A stretch of 64,000 bases of DNA from Bradyrhizobium sp. CCBAU 51765 (GCF_015291725.1 NZ_CP030038.1:5631001-5695000), one strand, 5' to 3'; shown: positions 51,246 through 60,488, counted from the first letter of the stretch. Notes: a model not told the origin generated them from the letters alone. Numbers and translations are program-made.

Positions 51246-53534
51246 GTGCGACAGATCATACCACCGCATTGGAAGCAGAGGGTCCGGAATTTCTTCCTCG
51301 ACCTCGATGCGCGTATCGACTCCTCGCTGTTCTCCTCGGCCAAGGGCATCCGCGAGCTCTACGAGCGCTACTCGACCTTCATGGACAGGTTCTATGTCGG
51401 GCGCTGGAAGCGCTGGGTGTTCATCGAGCCGCTGTCGGAGGCCGCGACGCTCGGGCTCGGCGGCCTGGTCGTGATGCTCACCCTCGCCATCCCCGCTTTC
51501 CGCGAAACCGCGGACGAGGACTGGCTGAAGAAGTCCGATCTCGCGGTGAGCTTCCTCGACCGCTACGGCAATCCGATCGGCAGCCGCGGCATCAAGCACA
51601 ACGATTCGATCCCGCTGGAAGATTTTCCGGATGTCCTGATCAAGGCGACGCTGGCGACCGAGGATCGCCGCTTCTACGAGCATTTCGGCATCGACATCGC
51701 CGGCACCGCGCGCGCGCTCGTCACCAACGCCCAGGCCGGCGGCGTCCGCCAGGGCGGCTCCTCGATCACCCAGCAGCTCGCCAAGAACCTGTTCCTCAGC
51801 AACGAGCGCACCATCGAGCGCAAGGTCAACGAGGCCTTCCTCGCGATCTGGCTGGAATGGCGCCTGACCAAGAACGAGATCCTCAAGCTGTATCTCGACC
51901 GCGCCTATATGGGCGGCGGCACGTTCGGCGTCGACGGCGCGGCGCATTTCTACTTCAACAAGTCGGCGCGCGACGTGACGCTGGCGGAAGCGGCGATGCT
52001 CGCCGGCCTGTTCAAGGCGCCGACGAAGTACGCCCCCCACATCAACCTGCCCGCCGCCCGCGCCCGCGCCAACGTCGTGCTCGACAACCTCGTCGATGCC
52101 GGCTTCATGACCGAGGGCCAGGTGTTCGGCGCCCGCCGCAATCCGGCCTTCGCCGTCGACCGCCGCGACGAGGCTTCGCCGAACTATTATCTCGACTACG
52201 CTTTCGACGAGATGCGCAAGCTGGTCGACACCTTCCCGAAGTCCTATACCGAGCGCGTCTTCGTGGTGCGGCTCGCGATCGACACCAACGTGCAGAAGGC
52301 GGCCGAGGACGCGGTCGAGAACCAGCTGCGCCAGTTCGGCCGCGACTATCACGCGACGCAGGCTGCGACCGTCGTCGCCGATCTCGACGGCGGCATCCGC
52401 GCCATGGTCGGCGGCCGCGACTACGGCGCCAGCCAGTTCAACCGCGCCACCGACGCCTATCGGCAGCCCGGCTCCTCGTTCAAGCCCTACGTCTACACCA
52501 CGGCGCTGCTGAACGGTTACACGCCGAACTCGATCGTGGTCGACGGCCCGGTCTGCATCGGCAATTGGTGCCCGCAGAACTATGGCCATTCCTATTCCGG
52601 CTCGGTGACGCTGACCCAGGCGATCACGCGCTCGATCAACGTCGTGCCGGTGAAGCTGTCGATCGAGATCGGCCGGAAGAACGAGCCGAAGGCGCAGAAC
52701 CCGGCCAAGGTCGGCCGCGCCAAGATCGTCGAGGTCGCGCGCCGCTTCGGCCTCAAGGCGCCGCTGCCCGACACGCCGTCGCTGCCGATCGGCTCGGACG
52801 AAGTCACCGTGCTCGAGCATGCCGTCGCCTACGCGACCTTCCCCAACCGCGGCAAGGCGGTGACGCCGCATGCGGTGCTCGAAGTGCGCACCGGCGCCGG
52901 CGACCTCGTCTGGCGCTGGGACCGCGACGGCCCGAAGCCGCGGCAGGCGATCCCCGCGTCCGTTGCCGCCGACATGGCCGGCATGATGAGCCACGTCGTC
53001 AGCGAAGGCACCGCACGCCGCGCCGCGCTCGACGGCATTCCGACCGCGGGCAAGACCGGCACGACCAATGCGTATCGCGACGCCTGGTTCGTCGGCTACA
53101 CCGGCAACTTCACCTGCGCGGTCTGGTACGGCAACGACGACTACTCGCCGACCAACCGTATGACCGGCGGCTCGCTGCCGGCGCAGACCTGGCACGACAT
53201 CATGCTCGCGGCCCATCAGGGCGTCGAGGTCCGGGAGATCCCCGGCATCGGCATGGGCCAGAAGCTGCCGCCGCAGCATGTCAGCAACGCGCAGGCCAAT
53301 GCGGGGCCGAAGGTGCTGGAGACCAAGCCGGGTCCGCCGCCGGTGCTGACCAAGCGCGGTGCCGACGTCCTGGTGCGCGTCGAGAAGCTGCTCGATGATG
53401 CGGCCAGGACCGCGAACAAATCCGCGGCCGACGACAGCAAGCTGGCCAAGCCGTCCTCGGCGACGAGCGCACTCGCCTTCCCGCAGAACTATGCGGAAGA
53501 GAACGTCAACGCCTCTGCCCCGCGCAAGAACTGA
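51246..53534 (+). CDS. Class A penicillin-binding protein (PBP1A-like)
   Basis: 762 residues starting at GTG 51246 after AGG; no better start is seen. A short cytosolic segment and one membrane helix (about 72-93) precede the GT51 transglycosylase (catalytic Glu near 139 in ATEDRRFYEH; GGSSITQQLAKN at about 175). The transpeptidase has SSFK (Ser near 410), SIN at about 462 and KTGTTN near 603. It polymerises and cross-links peptidoglycan. A Lys/Ala-rich C-terminal tail (from about 700) is unusual. Followed after nine bases by a DUF1214 gene. Confidence 0.94.
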   Translation: MRQIIPPHWKQRVRNFFLDLDARIDSSLFSSAKGIRELYERYSTFMDRFYVGRWKRWVFIEPLSEAATLGLGGLVVMLTLAIPAFRETADEDWLKKSDLAVSFLDRYGNPIGSRGIKHNDSIPLEDFPDVLIKATLATEDRRFYEHFGIDIAGTARALVTNAQAGGVRQGGSSITQQLAKNLFLSNERTIERKVNEAFLAIWLEWRLTKNEILKLYLDRAYMGGGTFGVDGAAHFYFNKSARDVTLAEAAMLAGLFKAPTKYAPHINLPAARARANVVLDNLVDAGFMTEGQVFGARRNPAFAVDRRDEASPNYYLDYAFDEMRKLVDTFPKSYTERVFVVRLAIDTNVQKAAEDAVENQLRQFGRDYHATQAATVVADLDGGIRAMVGGRDYGASQFNRATDAYRQPGSSFKPYVYTTALLNGYTPNSIVVDGPVCIGNWCPQNYGHSYSGSVTLTQAITRSINVVPVKLSIEIGRKNEPKAQNPAKVGRAKIVEVARRFGLKAPLPDTPSLPIGSDEVTVLEHAVAYATFPNRGKAVTPHAVLEVRTGAGDLVWRWDRDGPKPRQAIPASVAADMAGMMSHVVSEGTARRAALDGIPTAGKTGTTNAYRDAWFVGYTGNFTCAVWYGNDDYSPTNRMTGGSLPAQTWHDIMLAAHQGVEVREIPGIGMGQKLPPQHVSNAQANAGPKVLETKPGPPPVLTKRGADVLVRVEKLLDDAARTANKSAADDSKLAKPSSATSALAFPQNYAEENVNASAPRKN

Positions 53535-53543
53535 TCGAAACCC

Positions 53544-54122
53544 GTGCGGCTGATCCTGATCACATTGACGGCGCTTCTTCTCGCAACGGTGGTCGGCGTC
53601 GGCGCGACCTGGATGACGACGACGCGCGGCACCGAGATCGGCACGCTGACCATCGGCGCCTGGACCGCGCGGCCGCGCACCGGCACCGCCGACGCCGACC
53701 CCTATTCGCGCGCCACCATCGTGCGCAACGGCGAGCTGCCGATCGGCACCGGCGACGGCGTCGCCTTCACCGCCACCACCGACGACAAGAAGAAGGCGCT
53801 CGACGGCCGCTGCGATGTCATCGTCTCCGGCGTGACGCCGCCGGCGCGGTTCTGGACGCTGACGCTGTACGACCGCAAGGGCCACCTCGTCGCCAATTCG
53901 CTGCAGCGCTACGGCTTCACCAGCCAGGAGATCGTGCGGCAATCCGACGGCTCGTTCGAGATCCGCATCGCCTCGCGCTCCCGTGCCGGCAACTGGCTGC
54001 CGACCGGCGGCATCGAGCGCTACGCCTTGATGCTGCGCCTCTACGACACCCCGGTCGGGGTCGCAACGCGCACCCAGCGCGATGCGCCGATGCCCAGCAT
54101 CACGACGGCGGGCTGCTCATGA
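53544..54122 (+). CDS. Small membrane-anchored DUF1214 protein
   Basis: 192 residues from GTG 53544. An N-terminal membrane or signal segment (MRLILITLTALLLATVVGVGA) precedes a periplasmic DUF1214 domain (VIVSGVTPPARFWTLTLYDRKGHL, NSLQRYGFTS, NWLPTGGIERYALMLRLYDTP). In most bacteria DUF1214 is the C-terminal half of one larger DUF1254-DUF1214 protein; here it is separate. It overlaps the DUF1254 gene as ATGA, so the two are co-translated, and it follows the penicillin-binding protein by nine bases. Confidence 0.88.
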   Translation: MRLILITLTALLLATVVGVGATWMTTTRGTEIGTLTIGAWTARPRTGTADADPYSRATIVRNGELPIGTGDGVAFTATTDDKKKALDGRCDVIVSGVTPPARFWTLTLYDRKGHLVANSLQRYGFTSQEIVRQSDGSFEIRIASRSRAGNWLPTGGIERYALMLRLYDTPVGVATRTQRDAPMPSITTAGCS

Positions 54123-54703
54123 TCCGGCTCGCGTTCACAATCGTTGCCGGCGTGGTGCTGGGCCTCGTGGTCCATCTCGTCAGCGTGCTGGCGCTGCCGC
54201 GGATCGCGACGCAGGATGCCTATTCGCGGCTGACGCCGATGACGAAGGTGAACGCCGTCACCCAGCTTCCGCTCGCCGACCCCAACACTTCGCCGATGCC
54301 GTTCATGGATCCGGCCTTCGCGCTGGCGATCTGCCGGTACGATCTGTCGGGCGGACCGATCAAGCTGACGGTGCCGGTGAGCCAGGCCTACACCTCTGTT
54401 TCGTTCTACACCCGGAACGAGATCGCCTACTACGCCATCAACGACCGCTCCGCGGGCCGCAAGGTGATCGAGCTCGACCTGATGACCGAAGCGCAGCACA
54501 GCGAGCTGCCCGAGGACGAAGAGGTCACCGCGGCCGACCGGCTGATCATCGATTCCCCTGCTACCACCGGCCTGATCCTGATGAAGGCGCTCGCCCCCGA
54601 GCCCGGCCTGATGCCGCAGGCGCAAGCCTCGCTCCAGGCCGCGACCTGCGCGCCGCAGACCGAGCCCCCGGCCAAGGCCGAGACGCCGCGCGGCCGGCGC
54701 TGA
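54119..54703 (+). CDS. Small membrane-anchored DUF1254 protein
   Basis: 194 residues. An N-terminal membrane helix (MIRLAFTIVAGVVLGLVVHLV) precedes a periplasmic part with DAYSRLTPMTKVNAVTQL, PFMDPAFALAICRYDLSGGP and YTSVSFYTRNEIAYYAIN, the DUF1254 pattern. It starts inside the DUF1214 stop. The C-terminal segment after about 160 is Pro/Ala-rich and low in complexity. The pair probably works together in the envelope; function unknown. Confidence 0.85.
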   Translation: MIRLAFTIVAGVVLGLVVHLVSVLALPRIATQDAYSRLTPMTKVNAVTQLPLADPNTSPMPFMDPAFALAICRYDLSGGPIKLTVPVSQAYTSVSFYTRNEIAYYAINDRSAGRKVIELDLMTEAQHSELPEDEEVTAADRLIIDSPATTGLILMKALAPEPGLMPQAQASLQAATCAPQTEPPAKAETPRGRR

Positions 54704-55143
54704 GCGCGGCCGCTTTAGCGCTGCAGAACATAAGAGCGCGAAAACAACCCCATGCACAGTAGCGGGGGCATTGAAATCATTACGTTCTTCCGTCGACGAT
54801 GACGAAGCGGCCGGACGGACGTGCACGCACCTTTGACACGTCGGGCAAAACACCGGCATACTGGCATCATCGAGAGTTCGTCACACCCGCGCGGAGCCAT
54901 CCGTCGCGGGTGTTGTCGTGTCGGAGCAAAGATTGCGATTGCGATGTCCTCGCCTAAAGTGAGGATCGCCTTGCCCCACAGCTGACCTCAGCGCTCGCTC
55001 CCATGATGTCCGCAAGTCCCGCCCCATAGCCGTCCCGAGCCACGCGTCACATTTGCGACGCAGCATTTGCAGCCACCGAGTGCGGCGACTATCGAGACGT
55101 GATATGCTGCCGCCCCTCGTCCTCACGTTGCGATGAGGGTCGA
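54704..55143. other. 440-base intergenic DNA with a hairpin
   Basis: No coding frame with conserved sequence is visible. A perfect 9-bp hairpin ACACCCGCG/CGCGGGTGT lies at 54883-54913 with a 13-base loop, about 180 bases after the DUF1254 stop. The rest shows nothing I can identify, and the promoter of the substrate-binding gene at 55144 should lie in its last 100 bases. Confidence 0.5.
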
Positions 55144-56124
55144 ATGAAACGGCGGGAGTTCATAGCGGGCACCGCGGCGCTGCTCTTTTCGCCATGCTAT
55201 TCGCGCGCGCAGGGAAAACGCCGTCGGCTCGGCTTTCTCGCTGTAGGTGATGGAGGTGGGAAAGCCCTCAATCAAGCCGAGCTCGTGCTTCTTGACACGC
55301 TGCGAAGCCTCGGCTGGATCGAAGGAAAAAATCTCGTCATCGAGTATCGCTTTTCTCATCCCTCGGATCGACTGGCGGCGTCTGTCGCCGATCTGATTGC
55401 CCTCAGTCCCGAGCTGTTTGTCGCTCCCGGTCCGCAGGCGGCCGTAGCGCTGAAGTCGGCAACCACCACCATTCCTATCGTATTCGTGAGTGTGGCCGAT
55501 CCCGTGAAGCTTGGCCTCGTGCAAAGCCTGTCGCGTCCCGAAGGCAACGTGACGGGCCTTACGACCATGGTACCGGATGACTTCCTCGCGAAACGTCTCG
55601 AAATCCTTCGGGAACTCGTTCCCGGGGCCTCGAAGATCGCGCTCTTGGTCAATCCGGCCAACCCAATGCAAAGGCTATATCTAGCAGAAGACGTACCCCG
55701 CATAGGCCGGGAGCTCGGCGTCGCCTTGCTGCCGGTGGAGGCGGCCACGGCCGAGGAGCTCGACGTCGCGTTTGCATCCGCTGCCGCCCAGCACGCCGAT
55801 GCGATCATCGATTTTGGCGATACGCTCACCTATGTTCAGGCTCCGCGGATCATCGCGCTCGCGGCGAAATATCGCCTGCCGGCAAACTATTTGTTCCGGC
55901 ATTATGCCGATGGCGGATTGTCGGTGTACGGAGCCGACGCCCGAGATCTGTTCCGCCGTGCGGCGCACTACGTGGACAAGATTCTCAAAGGCGCCAAGCC
56001 TTCCGAGTTGCCGGTAGAGAGGCCGACCAAATTCGAGCTGATCATCAACATGAAGACTGCCAAAGCGCTGGGCCTCACCGTGTCACCCTCACTACTCGTC
56101 CGCGCCGACGAGGTGATCGAATAG
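55144..56124 (+). CDS. ABC transporter substrate-binding protein (ABC_sub_bind family)
   Basis: 326 residues from ATG 55144. A twin-arginine-like start (MKRREFIAGTAALLFSPC) ends in a short segment that could be a lipobox or plain signal site. The mature part has RLGFLAVGDGGG, GKNLVIEYRFSHPSDRL, PIVFVSVADPVKLGLVQSLSRPEGNVTGLT and PANYLFRHYADGGLSVYG, which define the PF04392 periplasmic binding family that is expanded in bradyrhizobia. No permease or ATPase gene is adjacent, which is common for this family, so its ligand is unknown. Confidence 0.9.
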   Translation: MKRREFIAGTAALLFSPCYSRAQGKRRRLGFLAVGDGGGKALNQAELVLLDTLRSLGWIEGKNLVIEYRFSHPSDRLAASVADLIALSPELFVAPGPQAAVALKSATTTIPIVFVSVADPVKLGLVQSLSRPEGNVTGLTTMVPDDFLAKRLEILRELVPGASKIALLVNPANPMQRLYLAEDVPRIGRELGVALLPVEAATAEELDVAFASAAAQHADAIIDFGDTLTYVQAPRIIALAAKYRLPANYLFRHYADGGLSVYGADARDLFRRAAHYVDKILKGAKPSELPVERPTKFELIINMKTAKALGLTVSPSLLVRADEVIE

Positions 56125-56463
56125 CGAGGACAACTGCGGAAGTGCGTGAGTCCCTTCATGGCCAGCGACCCGGCCGCGAGTGAGGCAGTGAGCCGATCTC
56201 GCGTTACGAACCGATCAACTTAGGCCCCGATCACAAAGTCCGCCCGTGAGCCCGAAGGCGAAGTGACGGCAGGACTCATTGGAGTCCGCTCCTGAGGGTG
56301 TTGCGTAGTGGATCCAGTCAGGCTGAGTTCCTCTCGGTTTGATCCCGAAGCGGGCATCGAAGCACATGCGCCTTTGACCACGAGTGCTAACGGCAGGGGA
56401 CGCGTTCCTTTGAACGAAAAGCAGGAGGTCCTATGCAAACGACGGTAGCCGAATTGCTTCCAG
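56125..56463. other. Intergenic DNA with a small hairpin
   Basis: 339 bases between convergent genes. GGACTC-ATTG-GAGTCC at 56272-56287 is a perfect 6-bp stem with a 4-base loop and could be a transcript end. An ATG at 56433 is preceded by CAGGAGGTCCT but its frame is only 26 codons and runs into the opposite gene, so it may be a gene remnant. Nothing else is recognisable. Confidence 0.4.
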
Positions 56464-57030
56464 TCATAACCCAAGCGCGATCTCGGCCCATCTCAACATG
56501 CGGTCGCCATTGAGGAACGCCAGCACCGCCGGCTCCATTGACGCGGGCGCGCCCGGTCCGACCAAAGCCGTCGCGGCCACCATGTCGCAGCGCTGATTGA
56601 AGGCGAGTGAGAGCGCGGCGTTGCGACTTCCCTCGACGCGATAGGCCCGGCTGCGGCCGCGCATCGGACCGACGATGATCTCTCGGCCGGCACCGATCGG
56701 CGTCGCCTTGCCAATCAGCGCCAGGTCGCCCATTTGATCGAGGTCGCCATCGTCGGCGATGCCGGCGGTGCAATTGCAAAAGCCGAGCTTGGCGCGAACG
56801 TAGAGCTGGACCTCGCCGCCGCAATCGTCGGCCTTGCAGCGGAACGCCTTTCCCTTCCCCCAGGGATCTGCGCCGAAGGGCCAGTCGGTTTCCGTCCACA
56901 CCGGGCGGACCTCGCCGGATGCCGTTGTTGCGCGTCCCGGTTCGCTGGATCGGAATATCCAGACCGCAGCGGCTGCACAGAGCAGTGCGGTGGCTGCGCT
57001 GATCGCGACGAATTTGCCTGTCGGGCGCAT
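56464..57030 (-). CDS. Small membrane-anchored Cys-containing protein of unknown function
   Basis: 188 residues from ATG 57030 (MRPTGKFVAISAATALLC). One N-terminal membrane helix (about 7-27) is followed by a periplasmic domain with FRCKADDCGGEV and LGFCNCTAGI, a compact set of Cys residues that may form disulfides, and GPMRGRSRAYRVEGSRNAALSLAF. No family recognised. It starts 22 bases after the TPR gene stop, so the two probably form an operon and may act together in the envelope. Confidence 0.7.
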   Translation of the reverse strand: MRPTGKFVAISAATALLCAAAAVWIFRSSEPGRATTASGEVRPVWTETDWPFGADPWGKGKAFRCKADDCGGEVQLYVRAKLGFCNCTAGIADDGDLDQMGDLALIGKATPIGAGREIIVGPMRGRSRAYRVEGSRNAALSLAFNQRCDMVAATALVGPGAPASMEPAVLAFLNGDRMLRWAEIALGL

Positions 57031-57052
57031 GAAGGCTGCCGCCGCACTTTTG

Positions 57053-58654
57053 CTAGTTCTGAGCCATGAACTTTCGTGCGGCCGCGAGGTCCTCCCGCGA
57101 GGAGTCGCCATCTCGCGCCATGTCGACGACTTTCGCGTAGTATTGGCGTGCCTTCACGGCGTCGCCCGCTTTCTCGGCGGCGTGAGCGGCGCCGATCATC
57201 GCGCCAAAGCGGTTCGGCTCCTTGCGCATGGTGCTTTCGAACGCGGCCAATGCCTCCGTCGTCATGCCGCGTTCAAGCAGCATGGTCCCGTAGAGCTCGC
57301 GCGCCGGCGCAAGCGGTCCCGGCGTCACGATGGATTTTTCGGTTTTGTCTTCGGCATCGGCGGCAAGGCGCATCGCTTCCAACGCGTCCGCCTGTCTTCC
57401 CTGGGCATTGAGCTGCCAGGCCGTGGCGACCTGCCGCTGAATGTCGACGATCTCGGCCCAATAGGCATCCTTGTCCCGCTGCAGCTTGTCCCGCAGTTCC
57501 GCCAGCTTGGCGATATCAGGCGTCGCTGCGTCTGCGTTGCCGGAGCGTGCGGCGCCAAGGGCGCGGGCGAAATAGGTGATCGCATCGACATAGGCAAACC
57601 GGCTCGGCTCAACCTTCAGCGCGGCAGCGCCCTGCCAATCGCCACGCTCGACCATATAGCGCGCCTGACTGGCAGCTATCGCGTAAGGACCGGCGCGGAC
57701 GGCCGGCGCATAGCCCGTGGTCGCAACCATGTCCGCGATGACGTCGCGGGCTCGGCTATCCTGCGCAAGCTGGAGCAGGGCGTAGACCATATAGTCCTCG
57801 GCATGCAGCTGCTCACTGGGGTCCTTGCCCTCCTTGGCAGCCTTGGCGGAACGGATGTTGGCGTCGATGGATTCGTTCCAGTAGCCGACTCGCGTGAAGA
57901 TGTGCGAGGGCATATGCAAAGCATGCGGCGCCGCCGGCGCGATCTCGGAATAGCGCTTGGCGGCGTCGAGACCTTGCTCTGCGATCGCCGGATAGTCGTA
58001 AAGGTGGATCAGATAATGCGCGACGCCGGGGTGCCGCGGCTGCCGCTTGAAGATCGGCTCCAGGATGGCAGCGCCCTTGAGCTGGTTGGCATAGGTCTTG
58101 TCGTTTGGTGACGCCGTAACATTCAGCGTGATGGCGTAGGCGATCTGCGCCTCGTCATCATCGGGATAACGCGCGGCGACGGCTTCGGTTGCCTTGAGAT
58201 AGGCTTGCGCGCGCTGACCGAACGTCGTCCTTTCATCGCCCGAATAGAAGGCGAGCAGCGCGTCGATATAGTCGCGTTCGCGGTCGGTCCCGGCGCCGAT
58301 TGCCTTGGCCTTCTGCAGCGCGGCAAGGCCGTCAGTGAGGTTTTCCTTCGGCGCGGGAAAATGCGGGTTGTACAGCAGGCTCAGGGCAATGCCCCAATAG
58401 GCGATCGTGCATTCCGGATCGGCCTGCAACGTCTCCTCGAAAATCTCTTTCGCGGGCCGGTACCAGAACGAGTGCTGATAGCGCATCCCACGGTCAAAAC
58501 GGCGCTGCGCCACCTCGTTGCAGGAGGTCTGGAAGTGAACCTTGCCAAACTGCTCATCGGTCCCATCCTCCGCGCGTGCGGCAGGCGTGGTGGAAATCGA
58601 GCTCAGGATAGCGAGGGCGAAAAGAGAGACGGTTCTCAGGGCGAGCGCGCGCAT
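57053..58654 (-). CDS. Secreted TPR-repeat protein
   Basis: 533 residues. A signal peptide (MRALALRTVSLFALAILSS... AARA) ends near 28, and GGAGGGGTCC precedes the ATG. The mature protein has repeated helical pairs (RRFDRGMRYQHSFWYRPAKEIFEE, CTIAYWGIALSLLYNPHFP, HPGVAHYLIHLYDYP, HALHMPSHIFTRVGYWNESI, NRFGAMIGAAHAAEKAGDAVKARQYY) typical of tetratricopeptide folds. HYLIHLYDYP and HMPSHIFTRVGYW are distinctive of a group of bacterial TPR proteins of unknown role. Periplasmic or outer-membrane-associated. Confidence 0.87.
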   Translation of the reverse strand: MRALALRTVSLFALAILSSISTTPAARAEDGTDEQFGKVHFQTSCNEVAQRRFDRGMRYQHSFWYRPAKEIFEETLQADPECTIAYWGIALSLLYNPHFPAPKENLTDGLAALQKAKAIGAGTDRERDYIDALLAFYSGDERTTFGQRAQAYLKATEAVAARYPDDDEAQIAYAITLNVTASPNDKTYANQLKGAAILEPIFKRQPRHPGVAHYLIHLYDYPAIAEQGLDAAKRYSEIAPAAPHALHMPSHIFTRVGYWNESIDANIRSAKAAKEGKDPSEQLHAEDYMVYALLQLAQDSRARDVIADMVATTGYAPAVRAGPYAIAASQARYMVERGDWQGAAALKVEPSRFAYVDAITYFARALGAARSGNADAATPDIAKLAELRDKLQRDKDAYWAEIVDIQRQVATAWQLNAQGRQADALEAMRLAADAEDKTEKSIVTPGPLAPARELYGTMLLERGMTTEALAAFESTMRKEPNRFGAMIGAAHAAEKAGDAVKARQYYAKVVDMARDGDSSREDLAAARKFMAQN

Positions 58655-59231
58655 GGACCCCTCCGCTTCTGTTCAGAAGAAACTTGGTCAGATGGCGCCG
58701 ATAAAGGCCGGGGCGCCGGAGTAGTGCTGAAATTGTCGATGACAACTGCGTTGCGGGAAGGATTTGCCCATTCGCGATGCGAGTCAATAGGAGCATTAGG
58801 GAAGCACGCCTGCCAGGCTCCATTCGTCCGTGCGCGAAGTTGTATGCCGTCCTCCCTAGATAACACCGCCATATCACGAGGCTCTCCGGCTTCGCAGCAA
58901 GCAGGCCGCAATGACGCTTGTGAGTCACTTGCAGACATTGCCGTGCTCGAAGGCCGTTTCGGCAAGTGACTCTCAGTCGAAGCCCGACCCTGGCGCTTCG
59001 CTGGCCACGTCGTTGACCGAAACGCAGCCGCGCAACACTGCGCGTCAGGGCTCGTTCAAACTCGAGCGCGCGGAACTGTGGTGCGCGCCCTGCATTTCCC
59101 GCGGTCAGCGCGGCTCCCATGGCAGCAACTGTCACGCGACAGTAGGACGCAACCACAGATCGATTGCGGCGTTGAAGCGGCTCGTCGCGAGAGATATCGA
59201 TCGGCACAACCATTATCAATCGGAGGAACGC
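58655..59231. other. 577-base intergenic DNA with an inverted repeat
   Basis: No frame shows conserved protein sequence. GAGTCACTTGC at 58922-58932 is the exact reverse complement of GCAAGTGACTC at 58962-58972, with 29 bases between. The promoter of the TPR gene (reading left) and of the GFA gene (reading right) should lie near the two ends. Nothing else was recognised. Confidence 0.5.
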
Positions 59232-59639
59232 ATGAGCACCATCACCGGCGGCTGTCACTGCGGCGCAATCCGCTATGAGGTCGAGGGCGATGCGATCGTG
59301 CACGCGTTGTGCCACTGCCGCGACTGCCGGCTCCACGCCGGGGCCCCGGTCGTCGGCTGGACGATGTACGCGGACGATGCCGTCAAGGTGACCAAGGGCG
59401 AGCCGAAGGTGTACCGCTCCTCGGAACATGGCCGGCGGCACTTCTGCGGCGACTGCGGCACCGGCCTGTTCTATGTCAATGCCAGCATCCTGCCCGGGAT
59501 GATCGACATCCAGAGCGCGACCTATGACGATCCCGAGGCCGTGCCGGCAACGATGCAGATCCAGGTCGCCGAACGTCTTCGCTGGATGGAGCATGCGCAC
59601 GAACTGCCGGCGTTCGACCGCTATCCTCCACAGCCGTAG
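59232..59639 (+). CDS. GFA (glutathione-dependent formaldehyde-activating)/CENP-V fold zinc protein
   Basis: 135 residues from ATG 59232 (CGGAGGAACGC upstream); the longer frame from 58911 is non-coding. The zinc ligands are C8, C10 (GGCHCGAIRYE), C27, C29, C32 (CHCRDCR), C72 and C75 (FCGDCGTGLFY). This matches the Gfa/CENP-V fold, small soluble zinc proteins, most of unknown function and only a few active with S-hydroxymethyl-glutathione. It stands alone. Confidence 0.9.
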   Translation: MSTITGGCHCGAIRYEVEGDAIVHALCHCRDCRLHAGAPVVGWTMYADDAVKVTKGEPKVYRSSEHGRRHFCGDCGTGLFYVNASILPGMIDIQSATYDDPEAVPATMQIQVAERLRWMEHAHELPAFDRYPPQP

Positions 59640-59715
59640 CGGCGGAAGTGATACCGGCTCTTTTGGCGTCATCCGGGCAGGTATGACTCGTGGCGGCGCC
59701 TGCGCGCACGCCTCG

Positions 59716-59841
59716 TCCTTCGAGACGGCGCTGACGCGCCTCCTCAGGATGAGGCTCAACGGCGTCAGTGCCCGTTGAAGCTGCTGCCGCGCACTCCGCC
59801 CTCATCCTGAGGAGCCCGCCTAAAGCGGGCGTCTCGAAGGA
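59716..59841. repeat. REPIN-like pair of inverted palindromic units
   Basis: TCCTTCGAGAC (59716-59726) and CCTCAGGATGAGG (59742-59754) return in reverse order as CCTCATCCTGAGG (59800-59812) and GTCTCGAAGGA (59831-59841). Each half also has its own internal hairpin (GGCGC/GCGCC and GCCCGC/GCGGGC). Two REP-like units in inverted orientation form a REPIN. The rest of the 336-base gap (59640-59975) shows no gene. Confidence 0.75.
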
Positions 59842-59975
59842 TGGCCGCAGAGAAAAGCTCTCATATGCGATAGCCCTGGTCATCGGAGGATTGGCAACGT
59901 TCGGCTCGTGCATCAGCTCATCGATGGTGGCGCAGCGTCGCCAGACGCGTACCCGCGCAGCTCGCCATATCCAGC

Positions 59976-60488
59976 TCAACCGATCACCTGCGAGCCGACA
60001 AAGCGCATGAATGGCCTTTGACCATCGGCACCGAACAGCACGACCGTGTAAGGCTCCGGCTTGCCGCCTTCCATTCCGGGCGATCCGACCGGCATGCCCG
60101 GCACAGCGAGCCCTTTCGCAATGGGGCGCTCCGAGAGGAGGCGCCGCACGGCCGCGGCCGGCACATGTCCCTCGATGAGATAACCTGCGACTTCCGCCGT
60201 GTGACACGCGGCCAGGTCCGAGGGGATGCCGAGACGATTCCGAACCGCGTCGAGATCGGCGGTCTCCTCCACCTGGACGACAAATCCTGCGTCCCGGAGA
60301 TGCTGCACCCAGCCCGCGCAACAGCCGCAGCTCGGATCCCTGTGCACCGTGACGGTCGTTTCTCCGGCCTGCGCCGCAACGGCAGGCCTGGCCAGGACTG
60401 CCGCCGCTGCCGCCGCCATCAGCCCTGCAAGCGACCGACGGGTGATCACATGTCCACGTTCCCTCATCTTCGGCTTCCTTTCCTTCAT
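59976..60488 (-). CDS. DUF411 metal-binding periplasmic protein
   Basis: 170 residues. The start at 60488 has GAGGAG seven bases upstream; ATG 60467 is a possible alternative. A twin-arginine-like signal (ITRRSLAGLMAAAAAAVLA) ends near 40. The conserved motif HRDPSCGCCAGW (C54, C56, C57) and the later ACHTAEVAGYLIEGHVPA are diagnostic of DUF411, periplasmic proteins linked to copper or silver resistance. It is last in the operon with cusA and the methyltransferase. Confidence 0.9.
   Translation of the reverse strand: MKERKPKMRERGHVITRRSLAGLMAAAAAAVLARPAVAAQAGETTVTVHRDPSCGCCAGWVQHLRDAGFVVQVEETADLDAVRNRLGIPSDLAACHTAEVAGYLIEGHVPAAAVRRLLSERPIAKGLAVPGMPVGSPGMEGGKPEPYTVVLFGADGQRPFMRFVGSQVIG

Noticed and set aside
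51099..53942. 947-codon frame antisense to the penicillin-binding protein
   Set aside because: Long only because of high GC; no recognisable protein and the plus strand gene has complete catalytic motifs.
56433..56513. 26-codon plus-strand frame after a perfect AGGAGG-like site
   Set aside because: Too short, overlaps the 3' end of an opposite gene and has no recognised sequence; kept only as a possible gene remnant.
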